Assembly: GCA_022796015.1 (NCBI GenBank)
Contig: JAAWHU010000002.1
Location: 1-64,000, forward strand
Reading direction: 5' to 3'
Length of the DNA: 64,000 bases
Source of the DNA: Hungatella sp.
GTDB taxonomy: Bacteria; Bacillota; Clostridia; Lachnospirales; Lachnospiraceae
Below the pieces are notes generated by a model. It ran no database searches, was not told the DNA's origin, and was given only the letters and a program-made list of their open reading frames with translations. Shown here in pieces: positions 7,570 to 19,761 of the stretch (positions are counted from its first letter, which is position 1; each line of letters starts with the position of its first letter). The translations under genes were made by a program, and so were the position numbers.

Positions 7570-8478
7570 CTATCCTTTTACTGCTCCCACCATGATTCCT
7601 TTTACAAAATACTTCTGAAGGAATGGATACACTGCCACAATAGGCAGAACCACAATGATGGTGGTGGCCGCTTTTATGGTGTCCGGGTTAGCGTCCACCA
7701 TGGAGCCTATGGCCTCCACTCCTCCTGAGGATGCGGAGTTGGCCATGGTGTCCAGCATTCTCCTGAGAAGATACTGGAGGGTAGTGAGGCTGGCGGTCCT
7801 TCTGCAGTACACCATATTGTCAAACCATGCGTTCCACTGCCCTACCATCTGCCACAGAGCCACCGTAGCGATAACCGGTTTGGAAAGGGGCATGATAATG
7901 GAACTGAATATTCTTACCTGGGAGGCCCCGTCGATGCTGGCCGCCTCCTCCATCCCCTTGTCTATGGAGAAGAAATAGTTCCTAATAATAATCGTATTGT
8001 AGATGGAAAATCCTGATGGCAGGATGTACACCAGAAAATTATTGAGAAGCCCCAGCCGCTTCATGTTCAGATAGGCCGGAATCATGCCGGCGGAGAAGAA
8101 CATGGGGATCAGCAGCACTGCCGTAATAAATTTCCTAAAGGGCATCTCCGTCCTGGTGAGGGCATAGGCAGCCATACAGCATACCAGGGCATGAACCATG
8201 GTTCCCGATACGGTTCTCAATATGGAAATGACAAATGCAGTAATGATCTCACTGTCCTGAAAGCACTGCTTGTAGGCATCCAGGGTCCAAACCTTTGGCA
8301 GAACATTAATGTGCATATAAGATATATCCTGGGCTCTGGAAAAGGAACGCACCACCACATCCCAGAAGGGAATCAGTATGGTAATGCAGAACAAAACCAT
8401 AAATACGGCGTTGCAGATGTCAAAGGCTTTGCTTCCTGCAGACTGCTTCATCTTTCTTCTTGGTTCCTCGTGTGCCAT
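7570..8478 (-). CDS. Carbohydrate ABC transporter permease (YtcP/LplC type)
   Basis: 302 residues, six predicted membrane helices beginning with FDICNAVFMVLFCITILIPF. The cytoplasmic EAA loop reads EEAASIDGASQVRIFSSIIMPLSKPV, typical of MalG-class sugar permeases that contact the ATPase. The C-terminus KYFVKGIMVGAVKG is characteristic of the YtcP/LplC subgroup. Translation starts at an ATG behind GGAGGTAG. Only 12 bp separate it from the upstream permease gene. No dedicated ATPase is encoded here, which is normal for this subgroup: a shared MsmX/MsmK-type ATPase elsewhere in the genome probably powers it. Confidence 0.9.
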   Translation of the reverse strand: MAHEEPRRKMKQSAGSKAFDICNAVFMVLFCITILIPFWDVVVRSFSRAQDISYMHINVLPKVWTLDAYKQCFQDSEIITAFVISILRTVSGTMVHALVCCMAAYALTRTEMPFRKFITAVLLIPMFFSAGMIPAYLNMKRLGLLNNFLVYILPSGFSIYNTIIIRNYFFSIDKGMEEAASIDGASQVRIFSSIIMPLSKPVIATVALWQMVGQWNAWFDNMVYCRRTASLTTLQYLLRRMLDTMANSASSGGVEAIGSMVDANPDTIKAATTIIVVLPIVAVYPFLQKYFVKGIMVGAVKG

Positions 8479-8490
8479 AGCTCTACCTCC

Positions 8491-9429
8491 TTAGATAATC
8501 TTATATTCCGGGTTTGCCTTTCTGGCAAACCAGTTGGCGAACAGCACCAGCGCCAGACTCACCACGTTCTGGAACAGTCCGATGGCTGTGGAGAAATCAT
8601 ACCTGCTTTCCACCATACCTTTCCGGTACACATAGGTGGAGATTACATCTGCGGTCTGGTAGGTGGCGTCATTGTATAAGTTGAACACCGGGTCAAATCC
8701 CACGCTTACCAGGCTTCCGATATTTAAGATCAGCATGGTGCACATGGTGGGAAACATGGCCGGCAGGGTTATGTAGAGGATTCTGTGAAACCGGTTAGCT
8801 CCATCAATGCTGGCCGCATCATACATGGTCGTGTCAATTCCCGCAATGGTAGCCAGATAGATGACGATGCTGTACCCCGTGGATTTCCACAGGTTGGTGA
8901 TCAGATAGATGGGCACAAACATATCCTTCTGAGCCATAAAGTACAGAGGCTTTTCCAGAATGCCCAGTTTTATGAGGATGGCATTAAACACGCCCCCCGT
9001 AGGCGACAAAAGCTGATATACAAAGGTGCCTACCACAACCCAGGAGAGAAAATGGGGCATATAGGTGATGGTCTGAACCACACTTTTAAAGCGCTTACTG
9101 GCAATCTCATTGACCAGAATGGTAAAGACAATGGTCACCGGAAATGTAGTAAGCAGAGTCAGAATACTGATCTTTAAGGTATTGCCCAGAACCCTGTAAA
9201 AATTCGGGTCCGAGAACAGGGCATGAAAATGCTTCAGCCCCACCCAATCGCTGCCTTCGATTCCTCTTGCCATCTTATAGTCCTTAAAGGCGATGGTCAG
9301 TCCTTCCATAGGCATGTAGCAGAATAAAATCACAAGAATCAGGGCCGGAAGGAGAAACATATAAAACGGCAGATATTTCCGGATCTCTTTTAACAGCCCT
9401 TTGTTTCCCATAGTTTTTGTTTTACCCAT
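8491..9429 (-). CDS. Carbohydrate ABC transporter permease (LplB/YteP type)
   Basis: About 312 residues from the ATG at 9429, chosen because AAAGGAA lies 8 nt upstream; an in-frame ATG at 9468 would add 13 residues with a poorer ribosome site. Six membrane helices begin with YLPFYMFLLPALILVILFCYMP. The EAA loop reads MYDAASIDGANRFHRILYITLPAMFP. The segment FKDYKMARGIEGSDWVGL near residue 60 and the closing FARKANPEYKII are hallmarks of the LplB/YteP family. It pairs with the YtcP-type permease downstream and the YtcQ-type binding protein. Confidence 0.9.
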   Translation of the reverse strand: MGKTKTMGNKGLLKEIRKYLPFYMFLLPALILVILFCYMPMEGLTIAFKDYKMARGIEGSDWVGLKHFHALFSDPNFYRVLGNTLKISILTLLTTFPVTIVFTILVNEIASKRFKSVVQTITYMPHFLSWVVVGTFVYQLLSPTGGVFNAILIKLGILEKPLYFMAQKDMFVPIYLITNLWKSTGYSIVIYLATIAGIDTTMYDAASIDGANRFHRILYITLPAMFPTMCTMLILNIGSLVSVGFDPVFNLYNDATYQTADVISTYVYRKGMVESRYDFSTAIGLFQNVVSLALVLFANWFARKANPEYKII

Positions 9430-9511
9430 ATAGCGTTCCTTTCTTTTAAAGCTGGTTGGCTTTGCCATAACAGTTGCCGCGCTCCCGGGTGCGCTTTATA
9501 TTATCTGTTCC

Positions 9512-12640
<3,129 letters not shown>

Positions 12641-12653
12641 TTATTTTTAGACT

Positions 12654-12682
12654 ATTATAAAAAAAATTCACCCCCACGTCCA
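12654..12682 (-). promoter_or_regulatory. Promoter of the beta-galactosidase operon
   Basis: Minus strand: -35 TGGACG (12682-12677) and a perfect -10 TATAAT (12659-12654) with a 17-bp spacer. It lies just upstream of the GTG start and in front of the duplicated sequences shared with the divergent AraC gene. Confidence 0.6.
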
Positions 12683-12722
12683 TGAACTCCATTAGACAAA
12701 ACATGCAGAAAATGATATACTA

Positions 12723-12755
12723 TGAAAGTGCTGACCGGCAGACATGTGCCGGGCA
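12723..12755 (+). repeat. 33-bp direct repeat, copy A
   Basis: TGAAAGTGCTGACCGGCAGA and the following 13 bases recur exactly at 12908-12940. The unit contains the dyad CCGGCA-GACATG-TGCCGG. It lies between the divergent beta-galactosidase and AraC genes, a position that suits regulator binding. Confidence 0.75.
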
Positions 12756-12907
12756 AGCTCCCTTGCACCTGCACATGGATATCGGGCAGCCAAGACCGTA
12801 TGAGTAAGACGGCCAACGGACGGATTGCGAATGCGGGCGGGATTACATCAGTAATCATCTTTCATAGGGCGGCCAAAACACCACTCAGCAAACACCAATG
12901 CTATACC

Positions 12908-12940
12908 TGAAAGTGCTGACCGGCAGACATGTGCCGGGCA
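12908..12940 (+). repeat. 33-bp direct repeat, copy B
   Basis: Exact second copy of the 33-bp unit 185 bp away. Short neighbouring words are duplicated too (GGGCAGCCAAGAC at 12784 and 12936; GCCAA-A/G-ACACCACTC at about 12873 and 12941), so a larger piece was probably duplicated and then diverged. Confidence 0.75.
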
Positions 12941-12990
12941 GCCAAGACACCACTCCCTACTCCCACACACAAAGAATCGAGGACCCACAC

Positions 12991-13836
12991 ATGTACATGA
13001 ATTCCGCCTACCTCCACAACTCCCTTGTGGACTTCAAAGACAAATCAAGCCCTCTCGTTGTCGGCAGCTGCGGAACCTACCGTCTCTACACCCGCCCCAA
13101 GCTCCCCACCTACCGCCCAAGAGGCCGCCTTGACTATCAGCTTCTCTATATAGCCGCCGGCAAAGCCCATTTCTTCATTGACGGTCAGGATACCCTGGTT
13201 ACCGCCGGCCACATGGTGCTCTACCAACCCAAAGAGACCCAGCGCTATATTTACTATGGAGTTGACCAGACAGAAGTTTTCTGGGTTCACTTTACAGGAA
13301 ATGATGTAAAAAGAATTTTAAGAAGCTACGGAATCTCACTGACTGACCATGTGTTTTACAGCGGCAAATCTCCCGAATACCAAAAACTGTTCCAGGAAAT
13401 GATCCAGGAGATGCAGCTGTGCCGTCCCCACTATGAAGAACTTCTTGCCATGCAGCTGCGTCAGCTTTTCATCCTCATCAACCGTCAGTTCAAAGGAGGC
13501 TATAAACTGGCAGAATATGTTCAAAACGAGATGGAAGCTGCCATCCACTACTTTACGGAGCATTATAACACTCCCATTGTGATTGATGAATACGCCGCCT
13601 CCATGCACCGGAGCACTACTTGGCTGATCCGCAGCTTCAAGCAGTACACCGGCATGACCCCCATGCAGTTTATTATCTCCATCCGCATCACCAATGCCCA
13701 GCGCCTTCTTCGGATCACGGATTATAATATAACCGAGGTTGCCGCCATCGTCGGGTATGACAATCCTTTGTACTTCAGCCGGCTGTTCCGCAAACAGACC
13801 GGGATAGCGCCTTCTGAGTATAAGAAAAATCTATAA
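12991..13836 (+). CDS. AraC-family transcriptional regulator
   Basis: About 281 residues from the ATG at 12991, which has GAGGA seven nt upstream; a longer frame from 12898 runs through the 33-bp repeat and is unlikely. The N-terminal half is a cupin-like sensor domain (LDYQLLYIAAGKAHFFIDG, VLYQPKETQRY). The C-terminal 100 residues hold two helix-turn-helix motifs, ending ITEVAAIVGYDNPLYFSRLFRKQTGIAPSEYKK, the AraC signature. It is divergent from the beta-galactosidase operon across a repeat-containing region, so it most likely senses a sugar and controls that operon. Confidence 0.9.
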   Translation: MYMNSAYLHNSLVDFKDKSSPLVVGSCGTYRLYTRPKLPTYRPRGRLDYQLLYIAAGKAHFFIDGQDTLVTAGHMVLYQPKETQRYIYYGVDQTEVFWVHFTGNDVKRILRSYGISLTDHVFYSGKSPEYQKLFQEMIQEMQLCRPHYEELLAMQLRQLFILINRQFKGGYKLAEYVQNEMEAAIHYFTEHYNTPIVIDEYAASMHRSTTWLIRSFKQYTGMTPMQFIISIRITNAQRLLRITDYNITEVAAIVGYDNPLYFSRLFRKQTGIAPSEYKKNL

Positions 13837-13864
13837 AAAAAGAATCCTGCTTTCACAGGATTCT
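13835..13864 (-). terminator. Intrinsic terminator
   Basis: AGAATCCTG-TGAAAG-CAGGATTCT on the minus strand followed by a run of T. It sits at the convergent end of the AraC gene and the ATPase remnant; the T-run side favours minus-strand transcripts. Confidence 0.75.
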
Positions 13865-13939
13865 CCGCCTACGGTGGGTCGCTCTAAGGATATCATTTCT
13901 CTTTGCCACAGTGCGATCCAGCTCGGAGGGCTTTTTATT

Positions 13940-14475
13940 CTATAGGACGAACTCATTCCACTTTTTGCGTTTCGTGGCAATCATAAGCTCTTGACGAATC
14001 TCCTCATTTGGAATAAATGCAGTCCGGCTGTCCTGATTGTATCCCAGATATCCAAGATGAATCAGATATGTGAGAACATCGCCCTTATTGGCAAAACTTA
14101 CCATGTCATTTTGTAAAGACCATATATCGACCTCCACTGGTGTTCCGGAGATCATCTCAATGATATTCGTCTTTAACCCATCAAAATCCATATTGATTAA
14201 GGGAACCACTGATTCATAGGTTCCTGTTTCCGACCAATAGCTTTTAAATTTCCCTTTTGTCATGACGCTTACAACTGCCTTCGGATTATAGACCTCATAT
14301 CCCTCCAGTACATATCCATCATACCAGTGCTTCACCTTGGCAAAATCTTTATGATATCCTCCGTCGTGCCGAACACACTGTTGGTATACTCCAGCAAACC
14401 GGATTTATCCACATATATTTTTGAATTTAGCGCAACCTGAAATGCGCTGTTGGAAGGATTTACGAATACCCCCAA
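13940..14475 (-). pseudogene. Remnant of an AAA-ATPase-like protein
   Basis: Two frames of one family. The first, from a TTG near 14475, gives GVFVNPSNSAFQVALNSKIYVDKSGLLEYTN, the usual start of the predicted AAA-ATPase family found in gut anaerobes. It then runs out of frame at 14332. The next frame gives GYHKDFAKVKHWYDGY, then VYNPKAVVSVM and LLIHLGYLGY-like text, which belongs to the middle of the same family. The whole P-loop region between is missing and the C-terminal nuclease-like part is cut off after KKWNEFVL. So there is an internal deletion with a frameshift plus C-terminal loss. Unlikely to be functional. Confidence 0.75.
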
Positions 14476-14516
14476 TTTCCTGGCGCCCCCTTTCCAAAGC
14501 CTGAAAAACCGCAGGC

Positions 14517-15854
14517 TCACTCCACACAAAACACCCTCTCCCGCCGTTTCTTCGTCATTACGGGCAGGGCAAAAAGCATGGCCTTACATACATTATCCCC
14601 GATCATGCACAGCCATACTGCCCGAAGATCCAGATTCCACACCTTGACACATAAAAATGTGAATAGAATCCGGATTCCCCACATGCTGAAGGTTTCCGCC
14701 ATAAACGCATATTTGGTTCTTCCAAGGCCGTAAAAGATTCCCTCCAGCACAATCATAAGCCCGAAAAAAGGTTCTGACAAAGCCACCAGACGAAGCATGG
14801 ACGCACCCAGAGACGCCACACCTTCACTGGGCGTAAAAAGCCTCATAAGAGGATAGGCCGACAGATACAGGGTCACACCGCTTAAGCACATAAGTCCCAC
14901 AGTCAGCATGATGCTGAGATACCCGGTATCCTTTAATTTTCTCCGGTTCTTTTCCCCTAAAGCGGCTCCTACCAAAGCGGAGGTGGCTGTGCGCAGCCCA
15001 TAGCCCGGTATATAGAAAATAGTCTCCGCCGTTACTGCAATGGAGTGAGCCGCAAATATGGTGGTTCCCATACCCGACACCAGCCCGGCAAATACCACAT
15101 ATCCCATGCAGGAGGTCACACTGGTGCCCAGAACCGGGCCTCCGATTCTGGCGCATTCCTTTAAAAGGGGAATCTCTAAGGACAGATTCCTCCACTTCCA
15201 ATGAAGAAGCTGATTTCTCCGATATGCCAAAAACATCAAGAACCCTGAAACCGAATAGGAGACTGCCGATGCAATCGCTGCACCGGTAACCCCAAGATTG
15301 ACTCGGTAGATCAGGGTATAATTTAAGACAACATTCAAAAGATTGGCAGCCATGCTGATCATCATAGGCGTCCGCGTATTCTGAGTCGCCCGGATGGACG
15401 CCCCCAGTATGGTGGTGTAGGCCCTGAAGATCATAGGAAGGCTGATGATAAAAAAGTATGTGGAGGCCTGGGCCCGGATAGCCTCCTCCGCCCCCATCCA
15501 TATTGGAATATAAGGGCTTAGGAGGAGGCAGACGCTTCCCGTTATTCCTCCGCAGGCTGTAGCCAGATAAAATGCTTGGCCGGAAAGCCTGCGGATCCTG
15601 TCTCTGTCGCCGCTTCCCACGGCTCGGGAGATCATGGCCAGGACTGCCGTCCCGATGGCTCCTGCCATGCTGCCCACCAGCCAGTTGATGGTGGTGGTAA
15701 TGCTTACGGAAGCCGTGGCCTGCTCCCCCAGCTGTCCCACCATGGCGGTGTCCACATACTGAAGCAGAGTGGCCAGAACCTCCTCCATCACCGTAGGAAC
15801 CGACAGGGCCAAAAGGGTATACAAAAGCCCTGCCCTGCCTTTTGACCTACTCAT
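14517..15854 (-). CDS. MATE-family multidrug/cation efflux transporter
   Basis: About 445 residues with twelve membrane helices. The start LLYTLLALSVPTVMEEVLATLLQYVDTAMVGQLGEQATASV is a clear MATE signature (P-x-x-x-x-x-x...D-x-x-x-V-G), and the second half repeats it (ECARIGGPVLGTSV, IPGYGLRTATSALVGAALG). The chosen ATG at 15854 overlaps the stop of the upstream binding-protein gene (AATGAGTAG), giving translational coupling; an ATG at 15869 is in frame. The efflux substrate cannot be inferred. It is the last gene of the amino-acid transporter operon. Confidence 0.88.
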   Translation of the reverse strand: MSRSKGRAGLLYTLLALSVPTVMEEVLATLLQYVDTAMVGQLGEQATASVSITTTINWLVGSMAGAIGTAVLAMISRAVGSGDRDRIRRLSGQAFYLATACGGITGSVCLLLSPYIPIWMGAEEAIRAQASTYFFIISLPMIFRAYTTILGASIRATQNTRTPMMISMAANLLNVVLNYTLIYRVNLGVTGAAIASAVSYSVSGFLMFLAYRRNQLLHWKWRNLSLEIPLLKECARIGGPVLGTSVTSCMGYVVFAGLVSGMGTTIFAAHSIAVTAETIFYIPGYGLRTATSALVGAALGEKNRRKLKDTGYLSIMLTVGLMCLSGVTLYLSAYPLMRLFTPSEGVASLGASMLRLVALSEPFFGLMIVLEGIFYGLGRTKYAFMAETFSMWGIRILFTFLCVKVWNLDLRAVWLCMIGDNVCKAMLFALPVMTKKRRERVFCVE

Positions 15855-16851
15855 TGCCCTGGGGGTCATGGGAAATATCGCTTCCGAAATATTTCTCCGA
15901 AAGCTCAGAAAGCTGCCCTGACTCCTTTATCTCTGCAATGGCCTGATTCACGGCTTCCCGAAGACTGGCGGAATCCTGGCCTTTGCGCAGAGGAATGCAG
16001 ACCAAGGACGCCTCGTCAGTCAAAGCCGCGATCTTTAAATCCCTGTCCGGATGGGCTTTCATATAATCATAGTAGGTCAGCTCTGCATTAAGGGTGGCGT
16101 CAATCCGGCCTGACAGCAGCAGCTCAAAGGTCTGATTCAGATCATCCACCCCAGTCACCTTGGCCCCATAGCCTTCTGCCAGCTCCGCGTAGGTACTGGA
16201 AATGGTGTTGGCCGTCTTTTTCCCTTCCAAATCTTCAAAAGAACCGATATCACGGTTATCTCCTTTGATAATCACGGCTGTCCGGATGTAGGCATAGGGC
16301 TCCGTAAAATCATATTTCTCCCCTCGCTCCTCAGTCACCTCCACACCGTTTACCACCATATCATATCTTCCCGCATCTACGCCTGCAAAGAGCCCGTCCC
16401 ACTCTCCCTCTACAAACACGGCCTGAACTCCCAGCTTCTCGGCAATCAGCCGGGCCACCTCCACATCATAGCCCACCAGCTTGTCATCCTCGTCATGGTA
16501 GGTCCACGGCGACCATGTTCCTTCCATAGCCACCACCAGCTCCCCCTTCTCCTGAATCCTGGCAAGCTGATCCTTGTCCTCACCGTTTTCCTTGTCTCCT
16601 GGGTCAGCGCTATTTTCTTCCGCCGGCTCCCGGCCTCCGGCCCCGGCACTTTTGCCTGCCTCTCCGCTTCCGCCGGCTCCGGCCTCACTGCTTCCAGCCT
16701 CGCCTCCTCCGGCTCCTTGCGCCTTTCCTGCCTCCTGAACGCTCTCCGTCCCCTGGCTTTTCCCGGCCTCGCTGCTCCCCTTCGAGCACCCGGCCGCGCC
16801 CAAGACTCCCGCCATAACCACAGCTGCCACAACCCAACCATATTTTCTCAT
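15847..16851 (-). CDS. Polar amino acid ABC transporter, substrate-binding lipoprotein
   Basis: About 334 residues from the ATG at 16851 (AGGAGA upstream; an in-frame start at 16875 is possible). Signal peptide with lipobox VLGAAGC, then a very long Gly/Ala/Glu/Ser linker (about 65 residues), then a family-3 binding domain beginning RIQEKGELVVAMEGTWSPWTYHDEDDKLVGYDVEVARLIAEKLG, with the RYDMVVNGVEVTEERGEKYDFTEPYA segment that lines the amino-acid site. It delivers a polar amino acid, perhaps cystine or an analogue, to the adjacent permease. Confidence 0.88.
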   Translation of the reverse strand: MRKYGWVVAAVVMAGVLGAAGCSKGSSEAGKSQGTESVQEAGKAQGAGGGEAGSSEAGAGGSGEAGKSAGAGGREPAEENSADPGDKENGEDKDQLARIQEKGELVVAMEGTWSPWTYHDEDDKLVGYDVEVARLIAEKLGVQAVFVEGEWDGLFAGVDAGRYDMVVNGVEVTEERGEKYDFTEPYAYIRTAVIIKGDNRDIGSFEDLEGKKTANTISSTYAELAEGYGAKVTGVDDLNQTFELLLSGRIDATLNAELTYYDYMKAHPDRDLKIAALTDEASLVCIPLRKGQDSASLREAVNQAIAEIKESGQLSELSEKYFGSDISHDPQGNE

Positions 16852-16936
16852 AGTCCTATTCTCTCCTCTCACCATGTTCCCTGCTATTTTTTCTCGTTAC
16901 TGTTCCCAGGTGCCCTGTGAACATAACTGTATGGGC

Positions 16937-17680
16937 TCATAGTAACTTTTTCTCCGCCATCCTTAAAAATTCCTTGGTTCTCTCCTCCTTAGGGTTCTCA
17001 AAGAAATCCCCGGCGCTTCCGGCCTCCACCACCTGTCCCTGCTCCATAAAAACCACCTTGCCTGACACGTTTCTGGCAAAGTTCATCTCGTGAGTCACTA
17101 CCACCATGGTCATCCCCTCCCTGGCCAGGTTCCTCATAACCTCAAGGACCTCACCGATCAGTTCAGGATCTAAGGCCGAGGTAGGTTCGTCAAAGTAGAT
17201 GATCTCCGGCTCCGCCGCCAGGGCTCTGGCGATGGCCACCCTCTGCTGCTGCCCGCCGGAGAGCTCATGAGGATAGTGACTGTACCGATCCCCCAGCCCC
17301 ACCTTATCAAGGGCCCTTCTTCCTATATCCTCTGCCTGGCTTCTTTTCATTTTCCTGGCCACTATAAGGCCTTCCGTCACATTTTCCAAAGCCGTCTTAT
17401 TGAGAAACAGATTAAAATTCTGGAATACAAAGGCAGTCTTCCTTCTGATCAGCCCTATGTCTTTTTTAGTAATCTTTTTCAGATCATAGGCGGTTTTATC
17501 AAAGATCATGGTTCCTTCATCTGCAGTCTCCAGAAAATTCATACACCGCAGAAGCGTGGTTTTTCCGGAACCGCTTGGCCCCAGAACCGCCACCACATCC
17601 CCCTTTTCCACCTGGATGTCAACTCCTTTAAGCACCTCTGTGGCCCCAAAAGATTTTCTTATATTCCTTACCTCTATCAT
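16937..17680 (-). CDS. Polar amino acid ABC transporter ATP-binding protein (GlnQ type)
   Basis: 247 residues. Walker [12 protein letters not shown]-loop FQNFNLF, signature [16 protein letters not shown], Walker [14 protein letters not shown] and switch histidine VVTHEM are all intact. Family-typical length. The ATG overlaps the permease stop by 4 bp and has GGGAGG upstream. It energises uptake with the neighbouring permease and binding protein. Confidence 0.93.
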   Translation of the reverse strand: MIEVRNIRKSFGATEVLKGVDIQVEKGDVVAVLGPSGSGKTTLLRCMNFLETADEGTMIFDKTAYDLKKITKKDIGLIRRKTAFVFQNFNLFLNKTALENVTEGLIVARKMKRSQAEDIGRRALDKVGLGDRYSHYPHELSGGQQQRVAIARALAAEPEIIYFDEPTSALDPELIGEVLEVMRNLAREGMTMVVVTHEMNFARNVSGKVVFMEQGQVVEAGSAGDFFENPKEERTKEFLRMAEKKLL

Positions 17681-18360
17681 GATCTTCCTCCCTGATATCC
17701 GTAAAAGTCCAGCTTCTTCTCCCCCATCCGCTGCAGCTTTGTCAGCACCGTGGAAAACATCAGGTAGATCAGCCCCACCTCGCAGTAGAGGGCCAGGGGT
17801 TCATAAGTTCTCGCCACAATTCTCTGAGTTGCCATGAACATTTCCGTAACGGTAATGTTGGCCGCTAAAGAGGTATCCTTGACCATGGCAATCAGGGAAT
17901 TGGATAGGGATGGAAATGCCGTTCTGAGGGCCTGTGGCAGCACAATCCGCCTCATGATCTGCAGATAGGACATGCCCACGCAGTATCCTGCTTCCATCTG
18001 ACCCTTGGGCACAGACTCCAAAGCCGCTCTGATGATCTCCGCCCCGTAGGCGCCTTCATTCAGGGAAAAGACAATGACCGCCGAGGGGAAAGGATCAAGG
18101 ACAATGCCGATTCCCGGCAGGCCAAAAAATACCACATACAGCTGAACTAAAAGAGGGGTTCCCCGAACCACCCATATGTAAAATCGCGCCAGCTGCTTCA
18201 GGATCTTTATATTGGCAAACTGGATCAAAGCCATAACCACTGCAATCACCATAGCCAGGGAGAAGGAGATCATTGACAACGGGATGGTCATCTTGATTCC
18301 TGGAATCAGTATTTTCCAAAAAGAGTCCAGCAAAATGCCGTATAGCCGTTCACTTATCAT
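17677..18360 (-). CDS. Polar amino acid ABC transporter permease
   Basis: About 227 residues from the ATG at 18360; a GTG at 18375 is also possible but lies against its ribosome site. Three to five membrane helices. The conserved [23 protein letters not shown] and the EAA-like loop [39 protein letters not shown] identify a HisMQ/TcyB-type permease. Only one permease is encoded, so it likely acts as a homodimer. First gene of the transporter set, immediately after the DUF6688 gene. Confidence 0.9.
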   Translation of the reverse strand: MISERLYGILLDSFWKILIPGIKMTIPLSMISFSLAMVIAVVMALIQFANIKILKQLARFYIWVVRGTPLLVQLYVVFFGLPGIGIVLDPFPSAVIVFSLNEGAYGAEIIRAALESVPKGQMEAGYCVGMSYLQIMRRIVLPQALRTAFPSLSNSLIAMVKDTSLAANITVTEMFMATQRIVARTYEPLALYCEVGLIYLMFSTVLTKLQRMGEKKLDFYGYQGGRS

Positions 18361-18411
18361 TGTTTGTTCAAGCACCCTTTCTATTCGTGTACTGACACAT
18401 CAGTGTGTTCT

Positions 18412-19674
18412 TTATTGTAACCCTAATGGAGATTTATGACAAGTGCCTGATTCGCATAAGCTATTATACCCTTTGGGCATAGGACTTAAATACTGGCTGT
18501 AGATTCTGTCCTCAGGCCTGGCATCGGTCAGATAGATCACTGCCAGGAAAAACCATTCCAAAGGCTTCATCACAATGTATACCAGGTCGGCGGCATAGGG
18601 AGAGCGAATCCTGTCTGCTATGGGAAATCCATAGGTATCGTAGAAGCCCCTCACCCTTCTGTGGAGCCTCGGCGCCTTTTCTTCCAGGATCTGCTCAAAT
18701 CCATTGGCAATGCACAGCTGCCGGTTCACCACGATCCTATGGCCGCGGCGCACTCCCATGCGCAAGGGCTTTACCAGCCTCCTATGCCCTCCTGCCGCCA
18801 CTGTACACAGATAATGGTCATCGACCATCAGATTGGGCGGGGAAATCCGGGAGGACAGATTCCACTGGCTGGTTTCTGTCCAGGCACGAATCACATTGTC
18901 AGGGCGCTGGCCAAAGAGAGCCAGAATCATAATCCCAAGACCGGCCAGAGGCCAGCATAAAAAGAAAGACCACAGAGGCCATTTCCCGGAATCCATGACT
19001 TTCTTATTAAGCTTCTCCAAAAATGGATTGCGAAAGGTTCTCTTTTCCTCCTCCTCCATGTCACGCCAGTCCACAGCCTTCTCCCTCATGAGCCTGACGC
19101 AGATAAACACCCAGTTTAAAGGAAGGAGACAGAGATAAAACTCCAGTCCGTCAATGGTAAAGATCTGTATTACCCACAGAAGGCTCTCCGCCATCCCTAA
19201 GTACATGGCCGAGATGCTTAGGACAATCACAAGAGGCGGCATCTTTTTAAGGGAAACCCCTCTCAAAACACCATAGCCCCCAATCCCTGCTCCCAAAAAA
19301 GCTGCCGCTGTAGGATAAGCCTGGGTCCATATGGGAGTATGGGCCATGTTCCCGGACAGCACTTTGGGCCAGTCCGCCGTAAAGTCAATATCCACAAAGC
19401 CTGCCAGCAAAAGGCTGAGCAAGACTCCGAGAATCATGGTGGCTGCCTCAAGATGCAGAGCTGCCCGTCTTCCCGTCTCGCTCCGGCTCCTCACAAAGCA
19501 CAGCCCAAAATTCAGCACAGTAAGAACAAAAGGATAAAAACAAATCAAACCGATCACTGCCCCGATTGCAAGCGTCTCCAACATATTTTGTTTGGTTCTT
19601 AAACACAATACAATCGTTATCACCATTGTAAATGCCAGTGAACTAAGAACCGGATATTTTTTTAATCTCTCCAC
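18412..19674 (-). CDS. DUF6688-like multi-pass membrane protein, function unknown
   Basis: About 420 residues from a GTG at 19674 with GGGAGGG seven nt upstream; an ATG at 19698 is in frame without a good site. Seven or so membrane helices occupy residues 10-255, followed by a soluble C-terminal part containing VKPLRMGVRRGHRIVVNRQLCIANGFEQ and VYIVMKPLEWFFLAVIYLTD. I associate this pattern with the uncharacterised DUF6688 family of Firmicutes, from memory only. It precedes the amino-acid permease by 50 bp and may be transcribed with it, but nothing in the protein suggests a transport role. Confidence 0.6.
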   Translation of the reverse strand: MERLKKYPVLSSLAFTMVITIVLCLRTKQNMLETLAIGAVIGLICFYPFVLTVLNFGLCFVRSRSETGRRAALHLEAATMILGVLLSLLLAGFVDIDFTADWPKVLSGNMAHTPIWTQAYPTAAAFLGAGIGGYGVLRGVSLKKMPPLVIVLSISAMYLGMAESLLWVIQIFTIDGLEFYLCLLPLNWVFICVRLMREKAVDWRDMEEEEKRTFRNPFLEKLNKKVMDSGKWPLWSFFLCWPLAGLGIMILALFGQRPDNVIRAWTETSQWNLSSRISPPNLMVDDHYLCTVAAGGHRRLVKPLRMGVRRGHRIVVNRQLCIANGFEQILEEKAPRLHRRVRGFYDTYGFPIADRIRSPYAADLVYIVMKPLEWFFLAVIYLTDARPEDRIYSQYLSPMPKGYNSLCESGTCHKSPLGLQ

Positions 19675-19710
19675 CGTTCTACCCTCCCAAGAAATCACTC
19701 TATGCTACAC

Positions 19711-19740
19711 AAAATCCCAGCACCCTTATAGGATGCTGGG
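19711..19740 (-). terminator. Intrinsic terminator of the DUF3798 transporter operon
   Basis: Minus strand CCCAGCATCC-TATAA-GGGTGCTGGG followed by ATTTTGTG, about 20 bp past the permease stop codon. Confidence 0.75.
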
Positions 19741-19761
19741 AAATTATGGGTTACACGTATC

